The translations under genes were made by a program, and so were the position numbers. The notes beneath the pieces were generated by a model that worked only from the letters and a program-made list of their open reading frames with translations, was not told the origin of the DNA and made no database searches. Below, in pieces: positions 38,871-47,020 of a stretch of DNA of 64,000 nucleotides (positions are counted from its first letter, which is position 1; the number at the start of each line of letters is the position of its first letter). This DNA comes from Methylocystis sp. Sn-Cys. Its GTDB lineage: Bacteria; Pseudomonadota; Alphaproteobacteria; Rhizobiales; Beijerinckiaceae. Where the stretch lies: NCBI RefSeq assembly GCF_016745395.1, contig NZ_JAERVJ010000003.1, positions 1 to 64,000 of the forward strand, given 5' to 3'.

Positions 38871-40487
38871 TCACCATTCCGGCAGGCGGATTGTGGGGCC
38901 TCGGTCCTCGGGCCCAGGCAGACCGGGGTCCGGCGGCGGCGTTTCTCCCTCGGGCGATAGCAACTCGCCCCAATTGGTCCGGCTGCGCATCTCGCGAGCG
39001 GTGGCCTCGTTCACGAAGCCTTTGCCCTCGCGGATCTGCCAGCCGCCGCCGAGACCGCGGAAGACGGCGACGAGCCCGGTCGCCACATTGCCGCTTGCCG
39101 CCGCGAGATTGTTTTGGGCCGTCAAAAGATTTTCTTCAGAGGTCAGGACCGTCGTGAAGTCTTGCGTTCCCTGCTGATATTGCAGCAGCGCGATATCGAC
39201 TGCGCCGCGCGCCTCCAAGACGCTGCGCGCCAGATAGCGCGCCTGCGTCTTGGAAAGCGTGAATTTGGAAATGCCGTCTTCGACTTGCTGCTGCGCCACG
39301 AGCACAGCGTTCTGATAGTCGACCAGATATTGCTGCAGGGTCGCGTCCTGGAGACGCACATTATTGGCGATCTGGCCGTAATTGAGCACGTTCCATTTGA
39401 ACGACGGCCCGACGGTGAACATTCGGCCGATGGGGTGGAACGCCTGAGCCAGATTATGTCCGCTGGCCGTGGACGCGAGCCCGCCGAAGCCGCCTGTGAT
39501 GCTGATCGCCGGATAGAGCTCCGCCTGCGCCACGCCGATCTGCGCGCTTTGCGCCGCGGCCTTCAATTCGGCGGCGCGAATATCCGGTCTGCGGCGCAGC
39601 AGATCCGCCGGAACGCCGACCACCACTTTGTCCGGGGCGGATGGGATTTTCCCGCTGGAAGAGGCGAGCATGGCGCCGATCTCGCCGGGCGCCATGCCGA
39701 GGAGCACGGCCAATGCGTTTTGCCCCGTGCGCAACTGGAGCGTCAGTTGCGGGACGGTCGCCTCGGTCGTCGCAAGCACATTTTCCGCCTGGTGGACGTC
39801 GAGCATCGTGGCGGCGCCGCCCTTGTAGCGGTCGCGCGCAATGCGGACCGCTTCGCGCTGCCGCGTGATATTTTCGCGGGCGATGGCGATCTGGCGTTCG
39901 AGCGTGCGAATGCCGATATAGGTCTGCGCGACGTCGGCGAGCAGCGTGACGAGCACGTCGTCATAGCTCGCAATCGAGGCGAGATAAGTGGCGTCGACTG
40001 ATTCGACGCCGCGCCGGAATTTCCCCCAGAAATCGAGTTCCCAGACGGCGGCCGCCGACCAATTGTCGGCCCAGAAATTTCCGAGCGTGGAGGAGTTTCC
40101 GCCTTGCGACGGCGTGGTCGCATTGCTCGAGCGATTGTACGACGTCGAGATGGAAAGCGCTTGTTTCTGCGGAAATAATTCTCCGATCGCGACGCCCAGC
40201 TCTGCGCGCGCCTGAAGCACTTTCGTACCGGCGCTCAGCAGAGTCAGGTTCTGCGCGTAGGCGGCGTCGATGAGCCGGTCGAGGACCGGATCGTGGAAGA
40301 CCCGCCACCAGTCCCGATATTCGGCAGGACCGCTTTTGAGCGAGTGGTTGCGCCATTCGATCCAGGCGTCGGCGATCGGCGCCTGCGGCGTTGCGAAGTC
40401 AGGGCCGACAGCGCATCCGGCCGACAGGGTCGAAAGGACGATCGCGACACACGCCGCGCCCCTCTTCTTCGCACCAGCAGCTCCCAT
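38871..40487 (-). CDS. Outer membrane factor lipoprotein of RND efflux system (OprM/NodT-like)
   Basis: 538 residues. The ATG at 40487 gives a lipoprotein signal with lipobox LSAGC (Cys about 24) followed by AVGPDFATP, the standard NodT/OprM start; TTG at 40490 is an unlikely alternative. Two OEP domains with coiled coils; typical stretches include WWRVFHDPVLDRLIDAAYAQN, ELFPQKQALSIS and RRRPDIRAAELKAAAQSAQIG. The C-terminal 50 residues are Pro/Glu-rich (EGETPPPDPGLPGPEDRGP), an odd extension beyond the usual end. First gene of the operon, transcribed divergently from the siderophore receptor. Confidence 0.92.
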   Translation of the reverse strand: MGAAGAKKRGAACVAIVLSTLSAGCAVGPDFATPQAPIADAWIEWRNHSLKSGPAEYRDWWRVFHDPVLDRLIDAAYAQNLTLLSAGTKVLQARAELGVAIGELFPQKQALSISTSYNRSSNATTPSQGGNSSTLGNFWADNWSAAAVWELDFWGKFRRGVESVDATYLASIASYDDVLVTLLADVAQTYIGIRTLERQIAIARENITRQREAVRIARDRYKGGAATMLDVHQAENVLATTEATVPQLTLQLRTGQNALAVLLGMAPGEIGAMLASSSGKIPSAPDKVVVGVPADLLRRRPDIRAAELKAAAQSAQIGVAQAELYPAISITGGFGGLASTASGHNLAQAFHPIGRMFTVGPSFKWNVLNYGQIANNVRLQDATLQQYLVDYQNAVLVAQQQVEDGISKFTLSKTQARYLARSVLEARGAVDIALLQYQQGTQDFTTVLTSEENLLTAQNNLAAASGNVATGLVAVFRGLGGGWQIREGKGFVNEATAREMRSRTNWGELLSPEGETPPPDPGLPGPEDRGPTIRLPEW

Positions 40488-41052
40488 CAAGGCCCCAATT
40501 TTTCTCGTAAAATGCTTTGGCCAGTTGACGCGCGACGCGCGGCCTCCCGGTGCGTTCCTTGACCAAGGATCGACGTCCTTCAGTGGAGGTCTGAAGCGAG
40601 AGGCGAATCAGCCGGCGCGACTACCGAGCTCAAGTTAATATACAGTGCAACGCTCATGGCGCCAGATTTCCCGATATCTTCCCACAGTTCCTTCTGAATG
40701 GCCACGCGCGACAATCTCGCCAGTGAGCGCTGATCGGCCCTTCTAGCCTTCGAGAAATTTGCGCGCCGCTTCGACGCTTGGCCGCGCTCGCCCGCTTTTG
40801 CGCGGCTCGTCGAGAGTTCAAGCCTCCCCGAGAAGATAGTATATTTTGCTAACTGGAACGATTCCTAACTGGGAATCGACCTTGTTTGAAATAAAACAAT
40901 CCGTACAGCGGCCTGTCGGAAAGCGTCTTATTGTAAGAGTTCCATTCTAGGCCCGCGAATAATTGACCAATGGCAAGCTACAGCACTAGCTTTAGTCAAC
41001 AGACATTGCGCTTCGACGTGGCGCAGACGCACACAGACAGTATGGATTCAGA
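40488..41052. other. Divergent regulatory region between drug-efflux operon and iron-uptake operon
   Basis: 565 bases without a gene. AT content rises sharply around 40620-40640 and 40830-40990 relative to the flanks. It contains the paired repeat at 40850-40881 described separately. No recognisable Fur box, and no Irr/RirA-type element that I could call with confidence. Confidence 0.5.
40850..40881. promoter_or_regulatory. Adjacent 16-bp direct repeats with embedded 7-bp palindrome, candidate operator
   Basis: TAACTGGAACGATTCC (40850-40865) is followed immediately by TAACTGGGAATCGACC (40866-40881). Inside, CGATTCC and GGAATCG are perfect complements across six bases. It sits 172-203 bases before the siderophore receptor ATG in an AT-rich stretch after atagtatattttgc. 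The arrangement suggests binding of a dimeric regulator; which one is unknown. Confidence 0.4.
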
Positions 41053-43581
41053 ATGAAGAAGGTCAAATCTCCCGTTTCGCTCCGAGCATTGCACGCGTCT
41101 CTCCCCGGCCTCTCGGAACGCGCCTCGGCGAAAGCGCTCGGCGCTGCGATTGTCGCCACCGGCGTCAGCGTCTCGGCTTTGGCGCAGGAGTCGTCGACGA
41201 CCCTGCCGCCTGTCAAAATCGACGCGCCTCGAGAGAAGCCGCGCCCAGTCGTCACTCCCGTGAAGCCGAAACCCACGCCGGTCGCCGCCGCGAAGCCGCA
41301 ACCAGCCCAACACCCGGCCCAGTCTCATGCATCGGCGGGAGAGCGCAGCGCCGGTACGACGTCTGCGAGCGCGGCTTCGGCAGGCGGGCGGGGCGGCGCG
41401 CCGAGCGTTCCGCTCTTCGTTGGCGCAGCCGACGCCGACCCCTATGCGGATCCGGTCGCGCCGTATCGTGCTGTTCGACTTTCGTCGAATAAATTCACGC
41501 AGCCGATACTCGATACGCCGCGCACCATAACGGTCCTCACAAAGGAAGTGCTCCAGGACAAGAACGCCACGACTCTGCGCGAGATCGGCCGCAGCACGGC
41601 GGGCGTGACGCTTGGAACCGGCGAAGGCGGCAACGCCTTCGGCGACCGTTTCTTCATACGCGGCTTCGATGCGCGGAACGACATCTTTATCGACGGCGTT
41701 CGTGATCCGGGTGTCAGCATCCGCGAAAATTTCTACACCGAGCAGGTCGAAATCCTGCGCGGCCCTGGCTCGTCATTCGCCGGTCGCGGCACTGCCGGCG
41801 GCGCGGTCAATATCGTGACCAAACAGGCGACCGACCGTGATTTCACGGATCTGAACTTCATGGGCGGCTTTTCGGATCATACGAAGCGCGTCACGCTGGA
41901 CGTCAACAAAGCGATCAGCCCGATCCTGGCGGTGCGTCTCAACGCCATGTATCAGGGCGCCAATGTGGCCGGGCGCAGCTATGTCGTCGACGACCGCAAC
42001 GGCGTCGCGGGTTCTGTCGTTTTCAAGCCGATCGAGGGGCTGACGCTGACGGCGGAATATAACCACGTCTATCTACGTGGGCTGCCGGACTTTGGCGTGC
42101 CCTACAATCGAATCGCCAATCGCCCGGTCACCGAAAACCTCGTCCCGCGTTATACGTGGTACGGACTCCTTGGCCGGGATTTCCAAGCCTCGCAGCAGGA
42201 CTTCGGCACCTTCACCGCTCAATATAAAGTGTCGGAAAACGTGACGCTCAGCAGCCGTTTTCGCCAGGGGCGATCGGTTCTGGATTATATCGGCACGCTC
42301 GCGCAAAACGCCAATATCTTTTCGGGGACCGTGTCGCTCAGCCCGCAAAGCCGAAATCAGGTTACGAGCGTACTGGATAATCAAACAGAGGCGAATATCA
42401 AGTTCAGCACAGGCCCCGTCAGTCACGCGGTCGTGACGGGCGTCGAGTTTTCCCGCGAAGGACTCACGCGAAACACTTATTCCGGTTTGCAATCCGAGCT
42501 CAACGCCGCAGGACCCGCGAACGGCAGCGTTGTCGGCAACCTGTATCTGCCGCCGACATATCTGCCTTTCTTGAGCGACCCCTATCTGACAGCCAATCCC
42601 ACGCGCATAGCGGTCGACTCCAAGTCGGGATATGTCATCGAGACGGCGAATTATCAGGATCTCGTTCTCGCCAACGGCGGCGTCCGCTACGACGATTACA
42701 CGATCACGAGCCGCAACGAAACCTACACGACCTTCGCGGCCAATCACTCCGGCATGGTCAATTACAATGTCGGCCTGACCGTGAAGCCGATGCCGAACGT
42801 CAGCCTTTATGCGGCTTACGCAACATCGAGCAATCCCGTGGGGGCCGAGCTCGACGGAAGCGCTGCAAATTACGGCGGTCTTTCGACTGCGGCCCAGATT
42901 TTCGCGCCTCAATACAACCGTGCGAAGGAGTTGGGCGTCAAATGGGAGCTGTTCGGGCATCTGCTCGCGACTGCGGCCTTGTTCCGGACCGACGTGACCG
43001 GCGCACGCGAAGTGAACGCCGGCGTGACCACCGGCAATGCGGCCTATTATGTTCAGGGCGTCGATCTCGAACTGGCCGGCAACATCACGGAAAAGTGGAG
43101 CGCGATGGGCGGGCTCGTCCTGATGGAGTCCAAGGTGACGAGCTCCTATGCTCCGACCAATGTCGGCTTGCAGCTCGCCAATGTCGCCCACCAGTCATTC
43201 AGCATGCTCTCCAAATACAAATTCGGAGACGTGCTTGGGCTTAATCCCGACGTCCTGGAGTTCGGCGGACAAGCAATCTACCGTTCGAAAATCTACGGCG
43301 GCAACAATCTCGTCGCCAATGGCGGAACCAGCTTCAACGCTTTTGGCTGGCCGACGCCGACCGCGAGCAATCCCTACGTGAATGTGCCAACGCAACTTCC
43401 GTCCTACTGGCGGTTCGATGTCTTCACCGAAGCGAAGATCGGCCCCTACACGACGCTCAAATTCTCGGTGACAAACCTCTTCAACCGCACCTACTACGAC
43501 TCCTTCTACCAAACTGCCGCGCCTTTCGCGCAGATGGCGCCCGGTCGCGCCGCCTATCTCGAAGCCAGCGTGAAGTTCTAG
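41053..43581 (+). CDS. TonB-dependent siderophore receptor (catecholate type, Fiu/PiuA-like)
   Basis: 842 residues. Signal peptide ends near SALAQESS, then an unusual Pro/Lys/Ala-rich linker of about 90 residues (APREKPRPVVTPVKPKPTP ...) before the plug. The plug has the TonB-receptor signatures LDTPRTITVLTKEVLQDKNA, FFIRGFDARNDIFIDGVRDP and LRGPGSSFAGRGTAGG. The barrel ends ASVKF with terminal Phe. No STN signalling domain, unlike the receptor at 20268-22853. Followed by PiuC-type dioxygenases and ExbB-ExbD-TonB in one direction, an arrangement known for iron-siderophore uptake. Probably iron-repressed. Confidence 0.9.
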   Translation: MKKVKSPVSLRALHASLPGLSERASAKALGAAIVATGVSVSALAQESSTTLPPVKIDAPREKPRPVVTPVKPKPTPVAAAKPQPAQHPAQSHASAGERSAGTTSASAASAGGRGGAPSVPLFVGAADADPYADPVAPYRAVRLSSNKFTQPILDTPRTITVLTKEVLQDKNATTLREIGRSTAGVTLGTGEGGNAFGDRFFIRGFDARNDIFIDGVRDPGVSIRENFYTEQVEILRGPGSSFAGRGTAGGAVNIVTKQATDRDFTDLNFMGGFSDHTKRVTLDVNKAISPILAVRLNAMYQGANVAGRSYVVDDRNGVAGSVVFKPIEGLTLTAEYNHVYLRGLPDFGVPYNRIANRPVTENLVPRYTWYGLLGRDFQASQQDFGTFTAQYKVSENVTLSSRFRQGRSVLDYIGTLAQNANIFSGTVSLSPQSRNQVTSVLDNQTEANIKFSTGPVSHAVVTGVEFSREGLTRNTYSGLQSELNAAGPANGSVVGNLYLPPTYLPFLSDPYLTANPTRIAVDSKSGYVIETANYQDLVLANGGVRYDDYTITSRNETYTTFAANHSGMVNYNVGLTVKPMPNVSLYAAYATSSNPVGAELDGSAANYGGLSTAAQIFAPQYNRAKELGVKWELFGHLLATAALFRTDVTGAREVNAGVTTGNAAYYVQGVDLELAGNITEKWSAMGGLVLMESKVTSSYAPTNVGLQLANVAHQSFSMLSKYKFGDVLGLNPDVLEFGGQAIYRSKIYGGNNLVANGGTSFNAFGWPTPTASNPYVNVPTQLPSYWRFDVFTEAKIGPYTTLKFSVTNLFNRTYYDSFYQTAAPFAQMAPGRAAYLEASVKF

Positions 43582-43591
43582 GAGGCTTGCG

Positions 43592-44272
43592 ATGCTCGCA
43601 TATGTTCCAATGGCGCTCGGAAAGGCGGAAGTCCTGCGCTTTCGTGACGCGCTCGCCGGCGCGCCGTGGGAGGACGGCGCGCCATCGGGAGGAGCAAGCA
43701 AAACGGCGAAGCGAAACAGCCAGGTCCCGCCCGACTCCGAATTGGCGCGCAAGCTCGGGGCGGCGGTGGGGTCAGCCCTGCTCGCCAGTCCGGCATTCGT
43801 TGCGGCGGCGATCCCACTGAGAATCTTCCCACCTCTTTTCGAGCGTCACGAAGTGGGGGATCGCTACGATCCACATGTCGATAATGCGGTGCGCGGAGAC
43901 GCCATGACCGGCGCGCGCATCCGCGTCGATCTCGCAGCGACTCTCCTCCTGTCGGAGCCCGAGGAATATGACGGCGGCCATCTCGTCGTTGAAGACATGT
44001 TTGGCTCTCGTGATTTCAAGCCCCGCGCCGGCGATGCAGTGCTGTTTTCCGCTGGCAGCCTGAACATGTTGACGCCCATCACAAGAGGCGAGCGCATCTC
44101 ATCCTTTGTCTGGCTGCAGAGCATGATACAGTCGGACGAGGCGCGCGATCTGATCTGCGATCTCGATACGGCGATACAGGACCTTTCGCCGCGTATCGAT
44201 GGGGACGACCCCGACATGCGCAAGCTCACGACTGTCTATCACAACCTCATCCGAATCTGGGGAGAAGCGTAG
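43592..44272 (+). CDS. PiuC/PKHD-type Fe(II)/2-oxoglutarate dioxygenase paralog with lost iron ligand
   Basis: 226 residues, the PiuC/YbiX length; AGGAGG precedes the ATG 10 bases after the receptor stop. The first iron-binding pair HVD is present (His95, Asp97 in YDPHVDNAVRG), and the 2-oxoglutarate Arg region TRGERI is kept. The distal His of the family (SLH) is replaced by Asn158 (AGSLNMLTPITRGERI). The N-terminal VKNNQ-like substrate segment is also altered (AKRNSQVPPDS). It may be catalytically impaired, or use a water or Asn ligand. Immediately upstream of a paralog with an intact triad, it likely arose by tandem duplication. Confidence 0.85.
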   Translation: MLAYVPMALGKAEVLRFRDALAGAPWEDGAPSGGASKTAKRNSQVPPDSELARKLGAAVGSALLASPAFVAAAIPLRIFPPLFERHEVGDRYDPHVDNAVRGDAMTGARIRVDLAATLLLSEPEEYDGGHLVVEDMFGSRDFKPRAGDAVLFSAGSLNMLTPITRGERISSFVWLQSMIQSDEARDLICDLDTAIQDLSPRIDGDDPDMRKLTTVYHNLIRIWGEA

Positions 44273-44278
44273 GCGCCC

Positions 44279-44962
44279 ATGCTGATCTGCATTCCCGAGG
44301 TATTGACCAAACAACAGGTGGCTTTCTTTCGAGAGACCATGTCGGCTGCCGATTGGGAGGATGGTCGCGCCACGGCCGGCGCACAATCATCGCTCGTGAA
44401 GAGCAATTTGCAGCTTCCGCAGGACAGCGGCGCCGCCCGGGAATTGGGCGAGCATGTCTTGCAGGCCCTCGCCAATTCGCCGGCTTTCGTGTCAGCGGCG
44501 CTGCCGCTGAAAATCTTTCCGCCGCTCTTCAATCGCTATTGCACGGGACACAATTTCGGCCTCCACGTCGACAACGCTATTCGCGGCGTTCCCGGCGCAG
44601 CGGTCCGCATTCGCACCGATCTGTCTTGCACCCTCTTCCTCTCTGAGGCCGAGGATTACGACGGCGGGGAGCTTGTGATCGAGGACCGCGTGGGGCAGCA
44701 GGAGGTCAAGCTCGCTGCAGGCGATCTGGTCCTTTACCCGTCGACGAGCCTTCATTTCGTCCGTGAGGTCACGCGCGGCGAGCGCGTCGCTTCCTTTTTC
44801 TGGCTGCAAAGCATGATCCGGGACAATGTGGCGCGCGCTTTGCTCTTCGATCTAGACCAAGCGATCCAGTCCTTGAGCAATCGGCTTGGCGCTGGCGACC
44901 CGGCTTGCGTGCGGCTGACAGGCATCTATCACAATCTCATTCGGATATGGGCGGAAGCATGA
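44279..44962 (+). CDS. PiuC/YbiX-type Fe(II)/2-oxoglutarate dioxygenase, intact triad
   Basis: 227 residues starting [20 protein letters not shown]. The full 2-His-1-carboxylate triad is present: His96 and Asp98 (LHVDNAIRG) and His159 ([18 protein letters not shown]), with the Arg for 2-oxoglutarate eight residues later. It keeps the family segments [19 protein letters not shown] and [10 protein letters not shown]. PiuC proteins are iron-regulated and encoded beside TonB siderophore receptors; their substrate is not established. Six bases separate it from its degenerate paralog; its stop overlaps the exbB start. Confidence 0.9.
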   Translation: MLICIPEVLTKQQVAFFRETMSAADWEDGRATAGAQSSLVKSNLQLPQDSGAARELGEHVLQALANSPAFVSAALPLKIFPPLFNRYCTGHNFGLHVDNAIRGVPGAAVRIRTDLSCTLFLSEAEDYDGGELVIEDRVGQQEVKLAAGDLVLYPSTSLHFVREVTRGERVASFFWLQSMIRDNVARALLFDLDQAIQSLSNRLGAGDPACVRLTGIYHNLIRIWAEA

Positions 44963-45759
44963 AAAGCATAATGCGATCGGCGTTCCTCGGAATGCTTGCT
45001 CTCGGGAGCTTCGTCTCATCCTGCGCGGCTCAAAGCCCCTCGGCTGCGCGCGCAGTCGATGCAGCCAAGACTCACGACCTCTCCGTCTGGGCGATGTTTT
45101 ACAACGCGGACATCGTCGTCAAAGTGGTCATGATCGGCTTGCTGCTCGCCTCGATGGGAACGTGGACCGTTCTGATCGCCAAGACGATCGAGCTGAAGCG
45201 CGCGCGCCAGCGCGCCATCGATGCGATCGCCAGGCTCTCCGAGGCGCGCGGACTTTCGGAGGCGCGACTTGCCTTGGGCAATGCAGGTCGTTTGACCGCC
45301 GCTCTTCTGTCCGAAGCAACGCGGGAACTGAAGCTGTCCTCGGACATTCTCTCCGGACCTGGAGTCAAGGAGCGTATCGCCTCCTGTTTTGCGGAAGTCG
45401 AACGCGCCGAGGCGCAGTCGATCAAGCGCGGGACGGGATTGCTGGCTTCCGTCGGCTCCACGGGGCCCTTTGTCGGCTTGTTCGGCACAGTCTGGGGCAT
45501 CATGAACAGCTTCATCGGCATTTCGAAAGCGCAGACGACCAATCTCGCCGTCGTCGCGCCCGGCATCGCCGAAGCGCTTCTCGCGACCGCCGTCGGCCTC
45601 TTTGCGGCCATTCCCGCGGTGCTGATCTACAACCATCTGGCGCGCCAGACCGGCGCCTATCTCGAACTCGTGACGAATGTCTCAGGCGAGCTGCTGCGCA
45701 TCGTTTCCCGCGACCTCGATCGCGGACATCATGCAAACAAGATCCAGGCCGCGGAGTAA
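44959..45759 (+). CDS. exbB: ExbB, proton-channel subunit of the TonB energising complex
   Basis: 266 residues. The ATG at 44959 overlaps the dioxygenase stop and has GGCGGAAG before it; an earlier ATG at 44947 is possible. N-terminal signal-like helix ([18 protein letters not shown]), then three membrane segments at about 38-62, 170-195 and 205-230. Hallmarks: [25 protein letters not shown] and [20 protein letters not shown]. Forms the inner membrane motor with ExbD and TonB encoded next, powering the receptor of this operon and possibly the MbnT-like one. Confidence 0.93.
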   Translation: MKSIMRSAFLGMLALGSFVSSCAAQSPSAARAVDAAKTHDLSVWAMFYNADIVVKVVMIGLLLASMGTWTVLIAKTIELKRARQRAIDAIARLSEARGLSEARLALGNAGRLTAALLSEATRELKLSSDILSGPGVKERIASCFAEVERAEAQSIKRGTGLLASVGSTGPFVGLFGTVWGIMNSFIGISKAQTTNLAVVAPGIAEALLATAVGLFAAIPAVLIYNHLARQTGAYLELVTNVSGELLRIVSRDLDRGHHANKIQAAE

Positions 45760-45765
45760 ACGACC

Positions 45766-46197
45766 ATGGCCGCGCATCTCGGCAAGGGCGACCTTCAGGA
45801 AACGCATGAGATCAACGTCACGCCTTTCATCGACGTCATGCTCGTTTTGCTGATCATCTTCATGGTTGCGGCGCCGCTCGCGACCGTTGATCTTCCCGTC
45901 GATCTTCCTGCCTCCAACGCCGCGCCGCACGAGAAACCGGACAAGCCCGTCTATGTGACGATCCAATCCGATCTTGCGCTCGCGATCGGCGACACGCCGG
46001 TCAAGCGCAACGATCTTATCACGACGCTGGAACGTCAGCTCGGAGACAAGAACAAACGCATCTATTTGCGCGCCGACAGCGCGGTGCCATATGGAGAGAT
46101 GATGGCGGTGCTGGAGCGGTTGCGCGCCGGCGGCTTTCTGAAGGTTGCGCTTGTCGCGCTCGATGCGGGCGGCAAAGACGCGAGCGCCGTGAAATGA
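45766..46197 (+). CDS. exbD: ExbD, TonB-complex accessory protein
   Basis: 143 residues. Single N-terminal membrane helix containing the essential proton-path Asp (INVTPFIDVMLVLLIIFMV, Asp23), followed by a periplasmic ExbD/TolR domain (KPVYVTIQSDLALAIGDTPV). Lies six bases after exbB, and its stop overlaps the tonB start, so stoichiometric coupled synthesis is likely. Confidence 0.95.
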   Translation: MAAHLGKGDLQETHEINVTPFIDVMLVLLIIFMVAAPLATVDLPVDLPASNAAPHEKPDKPVYVTIQSDLALAIGDTPVKRNDLITTLERQLGDKNKRIYLRADSAVPYGEMMAVLERLRAGGFLKVALVALDAGGKDASAVK

Positions 46198-46985
46198 GCG
46201 GCGCGACGGCTCTGAGAAACGAAGCGCCCAACAACAGGCTCTGGAGCCTCGCGGCGCTTTGCGCGATACTCCTGCATGTCGGCGGCGCGGCGACGGCGCT
46301 CCTCTCCCTGCGCGGCGACATCGAAGACGACGCCAGCGGCGCGCCCGCGATCGAGCTTTCACTCGAACCCGTCGCGGCGCGCGAGACCGAGCCGACCGAT
46401 CTGCCGCCCGGCCCCGTCACCGACGAATCCGCTGCCGCGGCGCCCTCCGTCTCCTCCGCCGAAACGAAGGAAAGCACCGAAGAGCAAATTGCGCGCGCCG
46501 AGGCGGAAGACGCGGAATTGTCGCGCGACGCCAAACCGGAACGGCCGGTCGAAAACCAAAAGTCGCAGCAGGCCCAGCAGGTCGTTTCGAGCGAGTCCGC
46601 TGCGTCCGAAGCGACCGCGCCGCCGAAATCGGAAGCTGCGAAAGTCGCAGATCGCCCCGCCGCGCCGGTGCAAGGCGCGGATGCGGCGGTGAACGCCGTC
46701 AAGCTGACGTGGCAAAAGGCGCTCATGGCGCATCTTAACCGCGCGAAACGCTATCCGGCGGGTGGCGGCAGGCGTGCGGCGGAAGCGAGCGTCCATTTCA
46801 CGCTCGATCGGCTCGGTCACGTGCTGGCCTATAGCGTCAATCGCTCTTCCGGCCTCCCGCTCTTCGACGAGGCAGCGCTCGCCATGATGAAGCGCGCCGA
46901 TCCGGTGCCGCCGCCCCCCGCGGTCATCGCCGACCAAGGATTGTCTTTCGACGTGCCGGTGCAGTTCCGAGCGGACCGGCGATAA
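46194..46985 (+). CDS. tonB: TonB energy-transducing protein
   Basis: 263 residues. N-terminal anchor helix (LWSLAALCAILLHVGGAATALL), a long linker unusually rich in Glu, Ser and Ala rather than the classical Pro-Lys repeats (about 45-165), and a C-terminal TonB domain (KRYPAGGGRRAAEASVHFTL ... SGLPLFDEAALAMMKRADPV). Transmits the ExbBD proton motive force to TonB-dependent receptors. Last gene of the iron operon, tail to tail with the ATPase gene. Confidence 0.93.
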   Translation: MSGATALRNEAPNNRLWSLAALCAILLHVGGAATALLSLRGDIEDDASGAPAIELSLEPVAARETEPTDLPPGPVTDESAAAAPSVSSAETKESTEEQIARAEAEDAELSRDAKPERPVENQKSQQAQQVVSSESAASEATAPPKSEAAKVADRPAAPVQGADAAVNAVKLTWQKALMAHLNRAKRYPAGGGRRAAEASVHFTLDRLGHVLAYSVNRSSGLPLFDEAALAMMKRADPVPPPPAVIADQGLSFDVPVQFRADRR

Positions 46986-47020
46986 GCCGGGCCGCGCCGC
47001 CTGCGGAGCATGCCCTCGGT

